Origin: Bacteroidia bacterium
GTDB lineage: Bacteria > Bacteroidota > Bacteroidia > Bacteroidales > CAJPTX01
Length of the DNA: 64,000 nt
NCBI GenBank assembly: GCA_002749065.1
Contig: PDTX01000015.1
Coordinates: forward strand, 1-64,000
Direction: 5' to 3'
In this document: positions 1 to 9,142 of the stretch, piece by piece
How positions within the stretch are numbered: position 1 is the stretch's first letter
Layout: each line of letters opens with the position of its first letter
Program-made: the position numbers and the translations under genes
The notes under the pieces: model-generated
Seen by the model: only the letters and a program-made list of their open reading frames with translations
Told to the model about the DNA's origin: nothing
Databases searched by the model: none

Positions 1-74
1 ACGTGGCCGCCCTCGCGCCCGGCGTGTACCTGCTGCGCGCCCAGGGCCAGACCCTGCGCTTCGTGCGGCGGTAG
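1..74 (+). CDS. C-terminal end of a T9SS-secreted protein (partial)
   Basis: Only the last 23 codons are present, in the frame that ends with TAG at 72-74. They read VAALAPGVYLLRAQGQTLRF and then VRR. The pattern (small/Leu)-x-GVYLLR-x(n)-G-x-x-(R/K)FV-basic is the end of the type A sorting domain that directs Bacteroidota proteins to the type IX secretion system, where it is removed after outer-membrane passage. The cargo itself lies outside the window, so its activity is unknown. The porX and porW genes further right agree with an active T9SS. Confidence 0.72.
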   Translation, partial: VAALAPGVYLLRAQGQTLRFVRR

Positions 75-115
75 CCCGAGGGCGGCGGGGGGATGCCCCT
101 GCGGCAAGACGAATG

Positions 116-149
116 GAGCGGGCTCGCCTCCGCGAGCCCGCTCTTTTTT
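116..149 (+). terminator. Rho-independent terminator after the T9SS cargo gene
   Basis: A perfect 12-bp stem, GAGCGGGCTCGC (116-127) with GCGAGCCCGCTC (132-143), has a 4-nt loop and is followed by six T residues (144-149). It lies 42 nt after the cargo stop codon and separates that gene from the lipoprotein operon beginning at 252. Confidence 0.93.
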
Positions 150-221
150 AGCGCATTACGCCTGTGGCCAGCGCGCGCAGGAGAGAGCAAACGCCACGAA
201 AGGGTATTCCATAGTATTGAT

Positions 222-229
222 TATCTTCG
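222..229 (+). promoter_or_regulatory. Candidate -7 box TATCTTCG for the Ig-like lipoprotein gene
   Basis: TATCTTCG is one base from the Bacteroidota -7 consensus TAnnTTTG and sits 22 nt before the ATG at 252 in an AT-richer stretch. The TTCG variant recurs before rpsA, kdsB and purL. I see no clear -33 partner. Confidence 0.4.
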
Positions 230-251
230 CGACAGATTCTATAATTCATAG

Positions 252-2108
252 ATGCGAACACACGGGATATACATTGTCGCGGGGGTATTCCTTAGTGCCA
301 TCGCCTTCACCCTGCTGGGGATGGGCTGCGCACGGATAGTCGCTCCTGGTGGTGGCCCGCGTGACAGCGTTCCGCCACGCATCGTGGGCTACGACCCCCT
401 GCCGGGTAGCACCATGACCCGCCCCGAGAGGCTCCGCCTGGCCTTCGACGAATACGTGAAGCTCAAATCCCCCAACCGGAATATCTACATGTCGCCACCG
501 CTGAAATACCCGATAGTGGCCGTGGTCAAGGGGCGCACAGTGGAGGTGAAAATCCGGGATACGCTGGCCGACAGCACGACCTACAACCTTCGATTCGGCC
601 GGTCCGTCGTCGACCTGACAGAGGGCCTCCCGATGGAGGATTTCAGCCTGACCTTCAGCACGGGCCCAAGCATCGACAGCGCACGGCTATTCGGCCGTGT
701 TCGGAATGCCCTGACGCACAGCCCCGTCCTGAACATGAATGTCGGCATCTACCGTCAGGATGTGGACTCGCTACCCCGGACCAGGCCCCCCGATTTTGTC
801 GCCCGAACGGACAGCGCAGGGGTCTTCGATATCATGCGCATCCCGAGCGGTCGCTACAAGGTCTTCGGCATTAAGAATGCGTCCAACAAGCTGATATACA
901 GCAATACGAAGGATACAATCGCCTTCCTCAAGGAGCTGCAAACGAGCATCCTAGCAGGCGATACGCTGGGGGTGCAACAAGTGCCGGTGCTGGAGGCCTT
1001 CGTGCGGGAGGTGAAGAGATACCGCCTCCAGACGAAGAGGCGCCCCCTGGCCAATCGGCTCTCCTTCGTGTTCTCGGCCCGCCCCGTCGGGGGGCTACAG
1101 GCCACGCTACTCAATGCCCCCGATGCCACGCTGGTCAAGGAGCAGTCGGCCAATGGGGATACGGTGAGCTACTGGATTATGGACAGCACAATAGCCCGGC
1201 GGGACACGATAGCCACACGGCTGCAGTACCAGCGGACGGACTCCGCCGGCGGGCTGCAAACATGGCTCGATACCATCATGCTGACCTATGCCTTCCCCAA
1301 GGAGGAGCCCAAGGGGCAAGCCAGCACCACGACGGATAGCGTACAGGCTGGGACCAAAGACTCTGTGCCACAGGGCCAAACGGAGGAGAAGGGCGGATGG
1401 CTAGAGCGTACCTTCGGGACGAACCGCACCACCGTGGAGCAGGGCCGAAAGAACCGAAAGCGCACGATTACGCGCATGGCGAGCTCGCTTGTTTGCCGGC
1501 AGAGCGCCGCCCTCCGACCGTGGGACACGGTGAGCCTCTCGCTGAGCTCGCCCACCACCCTACTGGATACGGGTCGCTTCGTCCTATACTCGCTGCCCGA
1601 CTCCACCGCCCTCGCCCCCAGGGTGGGCTACGACCCGGCGGTGCATCCCCGGCGGATTACCATCACCCACGAGTGGAAACCCAACACGGAGTACCGGCTG
1701 AGGGTGGAGCCCGGGGCGGTGCAGAACCTCTTTGGGCGCACGAACGACACCCTCAGGATGAGCCTCAAGGGGCTGAACCCCAGCCGGTACGCCACTCTTC
1801 GCATCGCGCTGGAGGCCGCCCCCCAGACCGCGCTGATACAGCTAATCCCGGCGGGTAAGTACAAGCAGGTGCTACGGCAGCAAGCGGGCCATTCCGCGGA
1901 TTTTACGTACCTTGACCCCGCAACGGTGTGGATACGCATCATCGATGATGCCAATGGGAATGGGCAATGGGATGCGGGCGACTACACCCGGGGGCTAGAG
2001 CCCGAGAAGGTACGATACCACCGTAACGACCTCGGCAACAGGGACATCATCATGCGCCCCAACTGGGAGTATGATATACCGATAAACTACGAAAAACTGG
2101 AGGATTGA
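252..2108 (+). CDS. Ig-like (SbsA-type) domain lipoprotein
   Basis: A 618-residue envelope protein of a family widespread in Bacteroidota whose role is not established. The signal peptide ends in the lipobox LGMGC with lipidated Cys26, followed by the family's Gly/Pro segment APGGGPRDSVPP. Residues about 40-137 form a bacterial Ig-like fold (FDEYVKL, SPPLKYP, YNLRFG). A Lys/Arg-rich middle follows, and the C-terminus carries IIDDANGNGQWDAGDY and NWEYDIPIN, also typical of the family. The stop TGA at 2106-2108 lies 2 nt before the next ATG, so this is the first gene of a co-directional run through RlpA. It is probably anchored in the outer membrane. Confidence 0.82.
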   Translation: MRTHGIYIVAGVFLSAIAFTLLGMGCARIVAPGGGPRDSVPPRIVGYDPLPGSTMTRPERLRLAFDEYVKLKSPNRNIYMSPPLKYPIVAVVKGRTVEVKIRDTLADSTTYNLRFGRSVVDLTEGLPMEDFSLTFSTGPSIDSARLFGRVRNALTHSPVLNMNVGIYRQDVDSLPRTRPPDFVARTDSAGVFDIMRIPSGRYKVFGIKNASNKLIYSNTKDTIAFLKELQTSILAGDTLGVQQVPVLEAFVREVKRYRLQTKRRPLANRLSFVFSARPVGGLQATLLNAPDATLVKEQSANGDTVSYWIMDSTIARRDTIATRLQYQRTDSAGGLQTWLDTIMLTYAFPKEEPKGQASTTTDSVQAGTKDSVPQGQTEEKGGWLERTFGTNRTTVEQGRKNRKRTITRMASSLVCRQSAALRPWDTVSLSLSSPTTLLDTGRFVLYSLPDSTALAPRVGYDPAVHPRRITITHEWKPNTEYRLRVEPGAVQNLFGRTNDTLRMSLKGLNPSRYATLRIALEAAPQTALIQLIPAGKYKQVLRQQAGHSADFTYLDPATVWIRIIDDANGNGQWDAGDYTRGLEPEKVRYHRNDLGNRDIIMRPNWEYDIPINYEKLED

Positions 2109-2110
2109 AT

Positions 2111-2416
2111 ATGTCAGTACTAGTCAACTTCGCGATGTTCCCGACCGACAAGGTGGGGAGCATGTCGCCCTACGTGGCCAAGCTCGAGAAGGCCATCCGC
2201 GACCAGGGCTACCCGAGCCAGCTGACGGCCATGAGCACCATCGTGGAGACCCCCACGCTGGGCGATGCCTTCAGGGTGATGCAGGCGGCCTACGATGCGC
2301 TCGCCCCCGACAGCAAGCGGGTGTACGTGTCGGCGACCTTCGACATCAAGTCGGAGGGGGCGAACCGCCTGGAGGCCAAGGTCAAGTCGGTGGAGGAGAA
2401 GCTGGCGCGTGGCTAG
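2111..2416 (+). CDS. MTH1187 family thiamine-binding protein
   Basis: A 101-residue cytosolic protein of the DUF77/MTH1187 fold, small ferredoxin-like domains of which some members bind thiamine. The N-terminal strand MSVLVNFAMFPTDKVGS, the central AMSTIVET-x-TLGDAF and the C-terminal helix RLEAKVKSVEEKL match the family. I chose ATG 2111 because TGGAGG at 2098-2103 is correctly spaced; an upstream in-frame TTG at 2105 is less likely. It follows the lipoprotein stop by 2 nt, which suggests translational coupling. Thiamine binding is inferred from the family. Confidence 0.85.
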   Translation: MSVLVNFAMFPTDKVGSMSPYVAKLEKAIRDQGYPSQLTAMSTIVETPTLGDAFRVMQAAYDALAPDSKRVYVSATFDIKSEGANRLEAKVKSVEEKLARG

Positions 2417-2438
2417 TAGCCCGCTCGTGCTGCCCGGC

Positions 2439-3140
2439 ATGCGTCGCCTACTCCTACTGCTGCTCTCGCTCCTGGGCCTACTGCAGGCCGGGGGGGCGCA
2501 GGAGGTGAAGGTGGATACCCTCACCTTCAAGGTGGGGGCCAGGGCGGGGGTCGGCATCAGCAGCATCACCTTCCAGCCCTACCAGTACCGGCGGTCCGGG
2601 CTCAAGCTCGAGGGGGGGCTCGTGTTCGGCATCTCGGCCGAGAAGTACTTCGGCATGCAGCTGGAGGTGAATTTCGCCCGGACAGGCTACGAGACGGTCG
2701 AGCTGCGTCCGAGGAAGGGAGGCGCTAGGGAGTGGGTTGGCCAGTGGCTCAGGGTGGAGAATGTGTGGTTGCAGCTCCCCCTCGTCACCGACCTTCACTA
2801 CAAGTACAAACGGCTGCTGCTGCGGCTACAGGGGGGAGGCTTTCTGGACTACCTGCTGGCCGAGCAGGCCGGGATCGGAGGGCGCACGGAGCGGATGGCA
2901 CTCCAGAGCTGGGCCTACAACCGGCTGGGGGTCGGGATGTGCGGCGGAGGCGGCCTGGGCATGGCCACGGGCATCGGCGACTTCCACCTCGACTACCGCT
3001 TCTACTACCGGCTCACGAACCTCTACGCCCGGGAGCGAATCGCGGGGGTGAACGAACCCCGCTCCAACCTCCGCCAGCACAGCATTTCCATTACGTATAC
3101 ACGCACATTCACTAAGTTGCAGGAGAAAATAGCACCATGA
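2439..3140 (+). CDS. Outer-membrane beta-barrel protein (OMP_b-brl family)
   Basis: A 233-residue protein with a clear signal peptide ([20 protein letters not shown]). The mature part alternates short amphipathic strands ending in aromatic residues, as in small Bacteroidota barrels often labelled 'PorT family'. It lacks the residues I associate with true PorT of the T9SS, so I do not assign that symbol. The ATG at 2439 gives a normal signal peptide; the frame is open further upstream but that part overlaps the preceding gene. Its stop overlaps the rlpA start in an ATGA, so the two are translationally coupled. Confidence 0.75.
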   Translation: MRRLLLLLLSLLGLLQAGGAQEVKVDTLTFKVGARAGVGISSITFQPYQYRRSGLKLEGGLVFGISAEKYFGMQLEVNFARTGYETVELRPRKGGAREWVGQWLRVENVWLQLPLVTDLHYKYKRLLLRLQGGGFLDYLLAEQAGIGGRTERMALQSWAYNRLGVGMCGGGGLGMATGIGDFHLDYRFYYRLTNLYARERIAGVNEPRSNLRQHSISITYTRTFTKLQEKIAP

Positions 3141-3949
3141 TGAAGAAAACCGCAATGTTACTACTCGCGCTGCTGGTCGGCGTAATCAGCATGGCCCCAG
3201 CGCAGGGTACGTTCAAGCAGGAGGGGATAGCCTCCTTCTACGCCGACAAGTTCCACGGACGGACCACCGCCTCGGGCGACCGCTACGACAAGGCGAAGTT
3301 CACCTGCGCCCACATGTCGCTGCCCTTCGGCACGGAGCTGCTGGTGACCAACCTCGAGAATGGGAAGACGACCACCGTGCAGGTCAACGACCGCGGGCCC
3401 TTCGTGGCCAACCGCATCATCGACCTCTCGCGGGCCGCGGCGGAGGAGATCGACATGGTGACCAGCGGGATGGCCAAGGTCCGGATAGAGATGGCCAAGG
3501 GGGGCAGCGCGGGGCAAGCCGCCAGCAAGCCGGCCAGCCCGACCGCGGCCAAGCCAACGCCCCCACCCGCCCCGGCCAGCAAGCCCGCACCCAAGCCCGC
3601 GCCCAAGGCCGCGGCGCCAAGCCCCGCTCCGAAGCCCACGCCGAGCAGCACCGCCCATGAGCCGGGCGAGCAGGAGGTCTACAGCCTCGAGGTCAAGCCC
3701 CTGGCGAGCCACGCGCTCAAAGGCTTCGGCGTGCAGATAGCCTCCTACAACGACCAGAGCAACATGCTCCGGCGCGCGGCCGAGCTGGAGGCGCGCTTCA
3801 AGCGGCTGCTGAAGGTGGAGATCATCAGCACGGAGAGCAGCAAGACCTACAAGCTCATCATCGGGCTCTTCCCCACCAAGAAGGAGGCCCTGGACTACAG
3901 GACGCAGCTGCTGGGCGACTACCCCGACTGCTTCGTCATATCGCTCTAG
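3137..3949 (+). CDS. RlpA family septal ring lytic transglycosylase-like protein with SPOR domain
   Basis: A 270-residue periplasmic protein. After a signal peptide (residues 1-23) comes a double-psi beta-barrel domain ([42 protein letters not shown]), the fold of RlpA enzymes that cut denuded glycan strands at the septum. A low-complexity Ala/Pro/Lys linker (about residues 128-180) leads to a C-terminal SPOR domain ([11 protein letters not shown] to [15 protein letters not shown]) that binds denuded peptidoglycan. The conserved DRGPF and the Asp of IDLS are present. The start is the ATG of the ATGATG at 3137-3142, overlapping the previous stop. Catalytic activity in Bacteroidota RlpA homologues is inferred. 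Confidence 0.86.
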   Translation: MMKKTAMLLLALLVGVISMAPAQGTFKQEGIASFYADKFHGRTTASGDRYDKAKFTCAHMSLPFGTELLVTNLENGKTTTVQVNDRGPFVANRIIDLSRAAAEEIDMVTSGMAKVRIEMAKGGSAGQAASKPASPTAAKPTPPPAPASKPAPKPAPKAAAPSPAPKPTPSSTAHEPGEQEVYSLEVKPLASHALKGFGVQIASYNDQSNMLRRAAELEARFKRLLKVEIISTESSKTYKLIIGLFPTKKEALDYRTQLLGDYPDCFVISL

Positions 3950-3999
3950 CACCAGGCTCAGGAGCACAATCGAAGTACAACGGACAGAAAGGCAGAATC

Positions 4000-5004
4000 A
4001 TGGCAAACGGCAGCAAGCCCATCGTGGTAAGCGGCATACGCTCAACGGGAAAGCTCCACCTGGGGAACTACCTCGGGGCACTCAAGAACTTCGTGGCGAT
4101 GCAGGAAGAGTTCAACTGCTTCTTCTTCATCGCGGACCTACACTCGCTCACGACGCACCCCACCTCGAAGGAGCTGCACGCCTCCGTGCGGCAGGTGATG
4201 GCCGAGTACCTGGCCGCCGGGCTAGACCCCCAGAAATGCTCGCTCTACGTGCAGAGCGACGTGCCCGAGGTGGTGGAGCTCTACCTCTTCCTGAACATGA
4301 ACGCCTACCTGGGCGAGCTGCAACGCTGCACGAGCTTCAAGGACAAGGTGCGCAAGCAGCCCGAGAACATCAACGCCGGGCTGCTGACCTACCCCACCCT
4401 CATGGCGGCCGACATCCTCCAGCACCGGGCCAACATAGTACCGGTGGGCAAGGACCAGGAGCAGCACCTGGAGATGGCCCGCACCTTCGGGAACCGCTTC
4501 AACCGGATGTACGAGGTGGAGCTGTTCCCCGAGCCGCAGTCGTACACCGGCGCGAGCCCGCTGGTGAAAATCCCCGGCCTCGACGGCTCGGGCAAGATGG
4601 GCAAGTCGGAGGGGAACGCCATCTACCTGAGCGACAGCCCGGAGGTCATCCGCAAGAAGGTGATGAAGGCGCAGAGCGACAACGGGCCCACGCAGCCCAA
4701 GCAGGCCAAGAGCGAGGCCATAGAGAACCTCTTCACGCTGATGCGCCACGTCTCCACGCCCGATACCCTGAAGTTCTTCGAGGAGGCCTACGACGCGTGC
4801 AGCATTCGCTACGGCGACATGAAGAAGCAGCTGGCCGAGGACATGATCGCGGCCACCGCCCCCATCCGCGAGCGGATAGAGTACTACATGGGCAATGCCA
4901 GCCTCCTGACCGAGGCGGCCGCGCAGGGGGCCGCCCGAGCCAGCGAGAGCTCGAGGGAGACCCTCAGGCTGGTGAAGGAGGCGGTGGGGATAAAGCGCCT
5001 CTAG
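4000..5004 (+). CDS. trpS: Tryptophanyl-tRNA synthetase
   Basis: A 334-residue class I aminoacyl-tRNA synthetase that charges tRNA-Trp. The HIGH-type motif appears as KLHLGNYLGAL (residues 18-28), and the KMSKS loop as KMGKS (about 199-203) after GLDGSG, the normal form for bacterial TrpRS. VGKDQEQHLEMAR is the conserved specificity helix. Length is typical. It lies 50 nt after rlpA with no terminator between, so it could be read from the upstream promoter. Downstream, 5005-5188 holds a weak GC-rich inverted repeat without a T tract and the promoter of the next gene. Confidence 0.97.
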   Translation: MANGSKPIVVSGIRSTGKLHLGNYLGALKNFVAMQEEFNCFFFIADLHSLTTHPTSKELHASVRQVMAEYLAAGLDPQKCSLYVQSDVPEVVELYLFLNMNAYLGELQRCTSFKDKVRKQPENINAGLLTYPTLMAADILQHRANIVPVGKDQEQHLEMARTFGNRFNRMYEVELFPEPQSYTGASPLVKIPGLDGSGKMGKSEGNAIYLSDSPEVIRKKVMKAQSDNGPTQPKQAKSEAIENLFTLMRHVSTPDTLKFFEEAYDACSIRYGDMKKQLAEDMIAATAPIRERIEYYMGNASLLTEAAAQGAARASESSRETLRLVKEAVGIKRL

Positions 5005-5149
5005 ATCAACACCATAGGGGGCGGAATGAGTGCTAAGGGCGGGCGCTTGGCTGCATCCGCCCTCTCCGCGTTGCGTGGCCGGGGGCCTGTAAGCCCCTCG
5101 GTGTGGCACAGTTGCAAGCTGCGACATGCAGTAAGTTCGCAGAATTTGC

Positions 5150-5157
5150 TAACTTTG
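5150..5157 (+). promoter_or_regulatory. -7 box TAACTTTG for the M13 peptidase gene
   Basis: TAACTTTG fits the Bacteroidota -7 consensus TAnnTTTG exactly and lies 31 nt before the ATG at 5189. No good -33 TTTG is visible at the usual distance. Confidence 0.55.
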
Positions 5158-5188
5158 CCAATCGTACACACAGTAGACGCAACGAATT

Positions 5189-7228
5189 ATGAGCAAGCAC
5201 ATCTCTTTACTACTGGCCGGCGTGGCGCTCACGCTCGCAGCCTGCAATAGCAACAGCATGAGTCACAAGCCAATAGACCCGGAGGACCTGAACACGAGCG
5301 TGGCCCCCGGGGACGATTTCTACGAGTACTCCAACGGGGGCTGGATATCCCGAGCGGAGATTCCGTCGGACCGGGCGCGCTTCGGGGCGTTCGATGTGCT
5401 GCAGGAGGAGACGCAGGCGCGCATCAAGGAGCTGCTCTTCGCGGCGGCCGAGCGGCAGGGGGACAGCGGCAGCATGGAGTGGCAGCAAATCGGGGATTTC
5501 TTCCGCTCGGGCATGGATACGGCGGCCATCGAGCAGGCCGGGCTGAAGCCCATCGCGCCCGACCTCCAGCTAATCGGCCAGCTGGAGACCCCGGAGGACG
5601 TGGTGCGGGAGATCGCCCGCGAGCGGTCCATCGGCGGGGGCAACCCCTTCTACGTGACGGTGGAGCAGGACAGCAAGAACGCCACGGCGATGATCCTCTC
5701 CTTCTACCAGTCCGGCCTGGGGATGCCCGACCGCTCCTACTACTTCAACGAGGATGAGCGGAGCAAGGAGCTCCGGGCAGCCTACCTGCGGATGGTCGAC
5801 ACGCTCTTCCGGCTCATGGGCCGGGACGCCGAGCAGGCCGGGACGACCGCCCGCGACATCCTCGCCCTGGAGACCAAGCTCGCGGAGCCCTCGCTGACCC
5901 GCCTGGAGTACCGCGACCCGCACCTGATATACAACAAGCTCACCGCCGCGGAGCTGGCCAAGCTATGCCCCAACATCAACTGGGACGGCTACTTCCTCAA
6001 CCTCGGGGTGAACAAGCCCGACACCATGCTGGTGGACAACCCGAAGTTCCTGGCGGCCATCAGCGGCTTGCTGGTCTCGGAGCCCATCAGCCTCTGGCGC
6101 GACTACCTCACCCTACACTACCTGCTGGCCTACACCGGGAGCCTGAGCCACGCATTCGAGGAGGCGAGCTTCGCCTTCTACGGCACGGCGCTCACGGGCC
6201 AGAAGGAGATGCGCCCCCGGTGGAAGCGCGTGGCCACGATGACACAGCAGTTCCTCGGGGAGGCCGTCGGCAAGTTCTACGTGGAGAAGTACTTCCCGGC
6301 CGCGGCCAAGGAGCGGATGGTGGCCCTGGTGGAGAACCTCCGCGCGGCCTACGCCAAGCGGCTCGACGCGGTGGAGTGGATGAGCCCGCAGACCAAGGAG
6401 AAGGCCAAGGAGAAGCTGGCCGCCATGGTGGTGAAGGTGGGCTACCCCGACCGCTGGCGCGACTACATGGACCTGATCATCGTGCCGGAGAGCTACGCCG
6501 CCAACCTGCGCAACGGCTACACCTTCAGCTTCAACTACACGATGTCGAAGCTCGGCCAGCCCGTGGACCGCACGGAGTGGCACATGACCCCGCAGACGGT
6601 CAACGCCTACTACAGCCCGACGATGAACGAGATCGTCTTCCCGGCCGGCATCCTCCAGCCCCCCTTCTTCGACATGGAGGCGGACGACGCGATGAACTAC
6701 GGCGCCATCGGCGTGGTGATCGCGCACGAGATGACCCACGGCTTCGACGACCAGGGCCGCCTCTACAACAAGGAGGGGAACCTGCGGGACTGGTGGACCA
6801 AGGAGGACGCGGAGCGCTTCAATGCCAAGTGCCAGCTGCTGGTGGAGGAGTTCGACGCCTTCGAGCTGCTCAAGGGCGAGCACGTGAACGGCAAGCTCAC
6901 CCTGGGGGAGAACCTGGCCGACTACGGCGGGCTGGTCATCTCGATGGCGGCCTTCAAGCAGCAGCTGCAGGCCACCGGTGAGGAGGCGAACAGGGAGGTG
7001 GATGGCTTCACGCCCCTGCAGCGCTTCTTCCTGGCCTACTCGAAGGTGTGGCGCAATAAGTCCACCGAGGAGGAGCAGCTACGCCGCCTCAAGGAGGATG
7101 TGCACTCGCCGGGGAAATTCCGCGTCAACGGGGCGGTGTACAACATCGACGAGTTCTACGAGGCCTTCGAGGTGAGCGAGCAGTCGCCCTACTACCGGTC
7201 GGCGGACAAACGCCCCACCATCTGGTAG
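5189..7228 (+). CDS. M13 family zinc endopeptidase lipoprotein (PepO/neprilysin-like)
   Basis: A 679-residue metallopeptidase of the neprilysin family, which cleaves oligopeptides. It is a lipoprotein: the signal peptide ends LAAC with Cys19. The zinc site is complete: VIAHEMTHGFDDQGR (HExxH, about residue 513) and the downstream ENLADYGG (ExxxD, about residue 574). NAYYSPTMNEIVFPAGILQPPFF is the family substrate-binding segment, with the signature NAYY. Full length for a bacterial PepO. It has its own promoter after trpS and is followed after 24 nt by the LysM gene. The location is outer membrane or periplasm, probably for scavenging peptides, as expected for an asaccharolytic or proteolytic bacterium. 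Confidence 0.93.
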   Translation: MSKHISLLLAGVALTLAACNSNSMSHKPIDPEDLNTSVAPGDDFYEYSNGGWISRAEIPSDRARFGAFDVLQEETQARIKELLFAAAERQGDSGSMEWQQIGDFFRSGMDTAAIEQAGLKPIAPDLQLIGQLETPEDVVREIARERSIGGGNPFYVTVEQDSKNATAMILSFYQSGLGMPDRSYYFNEDERSKELRAAYLRMVDTLFRLMGRDAEQAGTTARDILALETKLAEPSLTRLEYRDPHLIYNKLTAAELAKLCPNINWDGYFLNLGVNKPDTMLVDNPKFLAAISGLLVSEPISLWRDYLTLHYLLAYTGSLSHAFEEASFAFYGTALTGQKEMRPRWKRVATMTQQFLGEAVGKFYVEKYFPAAAKERMVALVENLRAAYAKRLDAVEWMSPQTKEKAKEKLAAMVVKVGYPDRWRDYMDLIIVPESYAANLRNGYTFSFNYTMSKLGQPVDRTEWHMTPQTVNAYYSPTMNEIVFPAGILQPPFFDMEADDAMNYGAIGVVIAHEMTHGFDDQGRLYNKEGNLRDWWTKEDAERFNAKCQLLVEEFDAFELLKGEHVNGKLTLGENLADYGGLVISMAAFKQQLQATGEEANREVDGFTPLQRFFLAYSKVWRNKSTEEEQLRRLKEDVHSPGKFRVNGAVYNIDEFYEAFEVSEQSPYYRSADKRPTIW

Positions 7229-7252
7229 CCCGAAACCGCAGATACTGAGGCA

Positions 7253-9121
7253 ATGAAGAAGATAGTTCCGTATCTTGTGCTGCTCCTGGGGGTGTCGCTG
7301 CTGTGGACACCCCTGCGGGCCGCCAAGGGCATAGACGCACCCCGAGTGGTGGTGGACGGCCGGGAGTACTGGGTGCATACCGTGGTCAAGGAGGAGACGC
7401 TCTACGCCATCAGCCGTACGTACAACGTGCCGCTGGCCACCATCGTCTCGCAGAACCCGGACCTGTACAACGGCCTGAAGGCCGGGCAGAAGATACGCAT
7501 ACCCGTGCCCGACGGGCAACGCCACAAACCCGTGGGGCAGCGCGACTACCGCCTCCACATCGTGGGCCCGGGCGAGAGCCTCTTCCAGCTCGCGAGGATA
7601 TACGGGGTGAGCGTGCACGCCATCCGGGAGGCCAACTCCATCAAGGGGGACGTGCTCAGCGTGAGCGAGCCGATACGCATCCCCATGGGGGCGGCCGCCC
7701 GGCGCTACGACAGCATCCACCAGAGCAAGCGGCAGCCCGACGGGGCCTACATCGTGACGGCCGGCGAGTCCATCTACGGCATAGCCCGCAAATTCGAGAT
7801 ATCGCAGGACGAGCTCATCGAGGCCAACCCCCAGCTGCGCACCCACGCCCTGGCCACCGGGCAGCGCCTCACCATACCCAAGGGCGCGAAGGTCAAGGAC
7901 GCCAAGACCTTCCACCTCGAGCGGCCCGAATGGATGGACCGCACGAGCTACAAGCGGCTCGAGAACGCCAAGATGTGCGCCAAGATGCCCGCCTGGCCGA
8001 AGGACAAGCCCCTCATCGTGTCGCTCCTACTCCCCTTCCGCCTGCAGCCCGAGACCAAGAGCATGAGCTCACCCCCGCAGACGGTCAAGAGCGACGAGCG
8101 CTTCCTCGAGTTCTACCAGGGCTTCCTCCTGGGCATGGAGGAGATCAGCAAGCAGGGCTACGCGGTGCACCTACGGGTGTTCGACACGGAGCGCAGCATA
8201 CAGCGCGTCAAGCAGATACTGGATGCCGACTCGCTGGCCGGGTCCAGCCTGATCGTCGGGCCGGTGTACCCCCGCAACGTGACGGAGGTCAGCCTCTACG
8301 GGGCGCAGAACCGCATCAGCATGGTGTCGCCGCTCTCGAGCAAGACCCCGACCCTGGAGGCCAACCCCTTCATCTTCCACGCCAACCCCTCGGAGAAAAC
8401 CCAGCTACGGGAGATGGTAGCCCGCCTACGGAAAAAGGCCAAAGGCCAGATTATCCTCTTCCACGAGGAGTCCATCAAGGATGCCGAGCTGGTGAGCAAT
8501 GTCCAGCTCATGCTGCGCAGCGAGATGGCCGGGGCCACCCTCCCCGCGGACCGACTGAAGGTCTTCACCATCCCCCGTGGGCAGGTGGCCGAAAAGTACA
8601 TCTCAACCCTCAGCAACACGCTCTGGGCCGACAGCCTCAGCACCATCGTCATACCCTCGACCCGCGAGCCCTTCATCAGCGATATCCTCGGCGCGCTCAA
8701 CGAGAAGGCCATCGCCGGGAAACACCACATGCAGGTGTACGGAATGAGCAAGTGGCTGAAGATGAACCTCGACTTCAACCACCTGACCCGCCTGAAGGTC
8801 ACGCTCTTCTACCCCTTCCACGTGGACTACAAGAACGAGCGCACCGTCAGCTTCGTGCAGGAATTCCGCACCACCTACACGGCGGAACCCTCGCAGTTCG
8901 CCTTCCAGGGCTACGACGTCGCGACCTACTTCCTGGCCGCCCTCACCAAGTACGGGGAGGACTTCCGCTTCTGCCTCTCGGGCATCCCGCCCCGGCTCAC
9001 GCAGAACCACTTCGACTTCGAGCAGCACCAGGGCTACGGCTCGTACGAGAACCAGGGGATATTCCTCCTGCAGTTCAACACCCACGAAGGGCTCTCCCCC
9101 ATATCCATCAAGGGGCACTAG
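7253..9121 (+). CDS. Triple LysM protein with periplasmic-binding-like C-terminal domain
   Basis: A 622-residue exported protein. The signal peptide (residues 1-24) is followed by three LysM modules: about 40-84 (HTVVKEETLYAISRTYNV), 100-145 (HIVGPGESLFQLARIYGV) and 165-210 (IVTAGESIYGIARKFEIS). These should hold it to peptidoglycan. From about residue 255 it resembles the type 1 periplasmic-binding fold of ABC-transporter ligand receptors (IVSLLLPF, FYQGFLLGMEEI, FDTERSIQRVK, IVGPVYP). No transporter genes are nearby, so the ligand-binding part may sense or store a compound or act structurally. It is co-directional with the flanking peptidases and 21 nt from the M16 gene. Confidence 0.85.
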   Translation: MKKIVPYLVLLLGVSLLWTPLRAAKGIDAPRVVVDGREYWVHTVVKEETLYAISRTYNVPLATIVSQNPDLYNGLKAGQKIRIPVPDGQRHKPVGQRDYRLHIVGPGESLFQLARIYGVSVHAIREANSIKGDVLSVSEPIRIPMGAAARRYDSIHQSKRQPDGAYIVTAGESIYGIARKFEISQDELIEANPQLRTHALATGQRLTIPKGAKVKDAKTFHLERPEWMDRTSYKRLENAKMCAKMPAWPKDKPLIVSLLLPFRLQPETKSMSSPPQTVKSDERFLEFYQGFLLGMEEISKQGYAVHLRVFDTERSIQRVKQILDADSLAGSSLIVGPVYPRNVTEVSLYGAQNRISMVSPLSSKTPTLEANPFIFHANPSEKTQLREMVARLRKKAKGQIILFHEESIKDAELVSNVQLMLRSEMAGATLPADRLKVFTIPRGQVAEKYISTLSNTLWADSLSTIVIPSTREPFISDILGALNEKAIAGKHHMQVYGMSKWLKMNLDFNHLTRLKVTLFYPFHVDYKNERTVSFVQEFRTTYTAEPSQFAFQGYDVATYFLAALTKYGEDFRFCLSGIPPRLTQNHFDFEQHQGYGSYENQGIFLLQFNTHEGLSPISIKGH

Positions 9122-9142
9122 CCCGACGTAAAACCCCAGACG

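Noticed and set aside
2439..3140. Calling the barrel protein PorT of the T9SS
   Set aside because: It has only the generic small-barrel character; I do not see PorT-specific residues, and the gene context is not a por cluster.
3520..3660. Repeated GCC-AAG-CC units in rlpA as a possible DNA repeat element
   Set aside because: They are in frame and encode the Ala/Lys/Pro linker between the barrel and SPOR domains, common in envelope proteins.
5015..5070. A terminator after trpS (GGGGGCGGA pairing with TCCGCCCTC)
   Set aside because: The loop is over 30 nt and there is no T tract.
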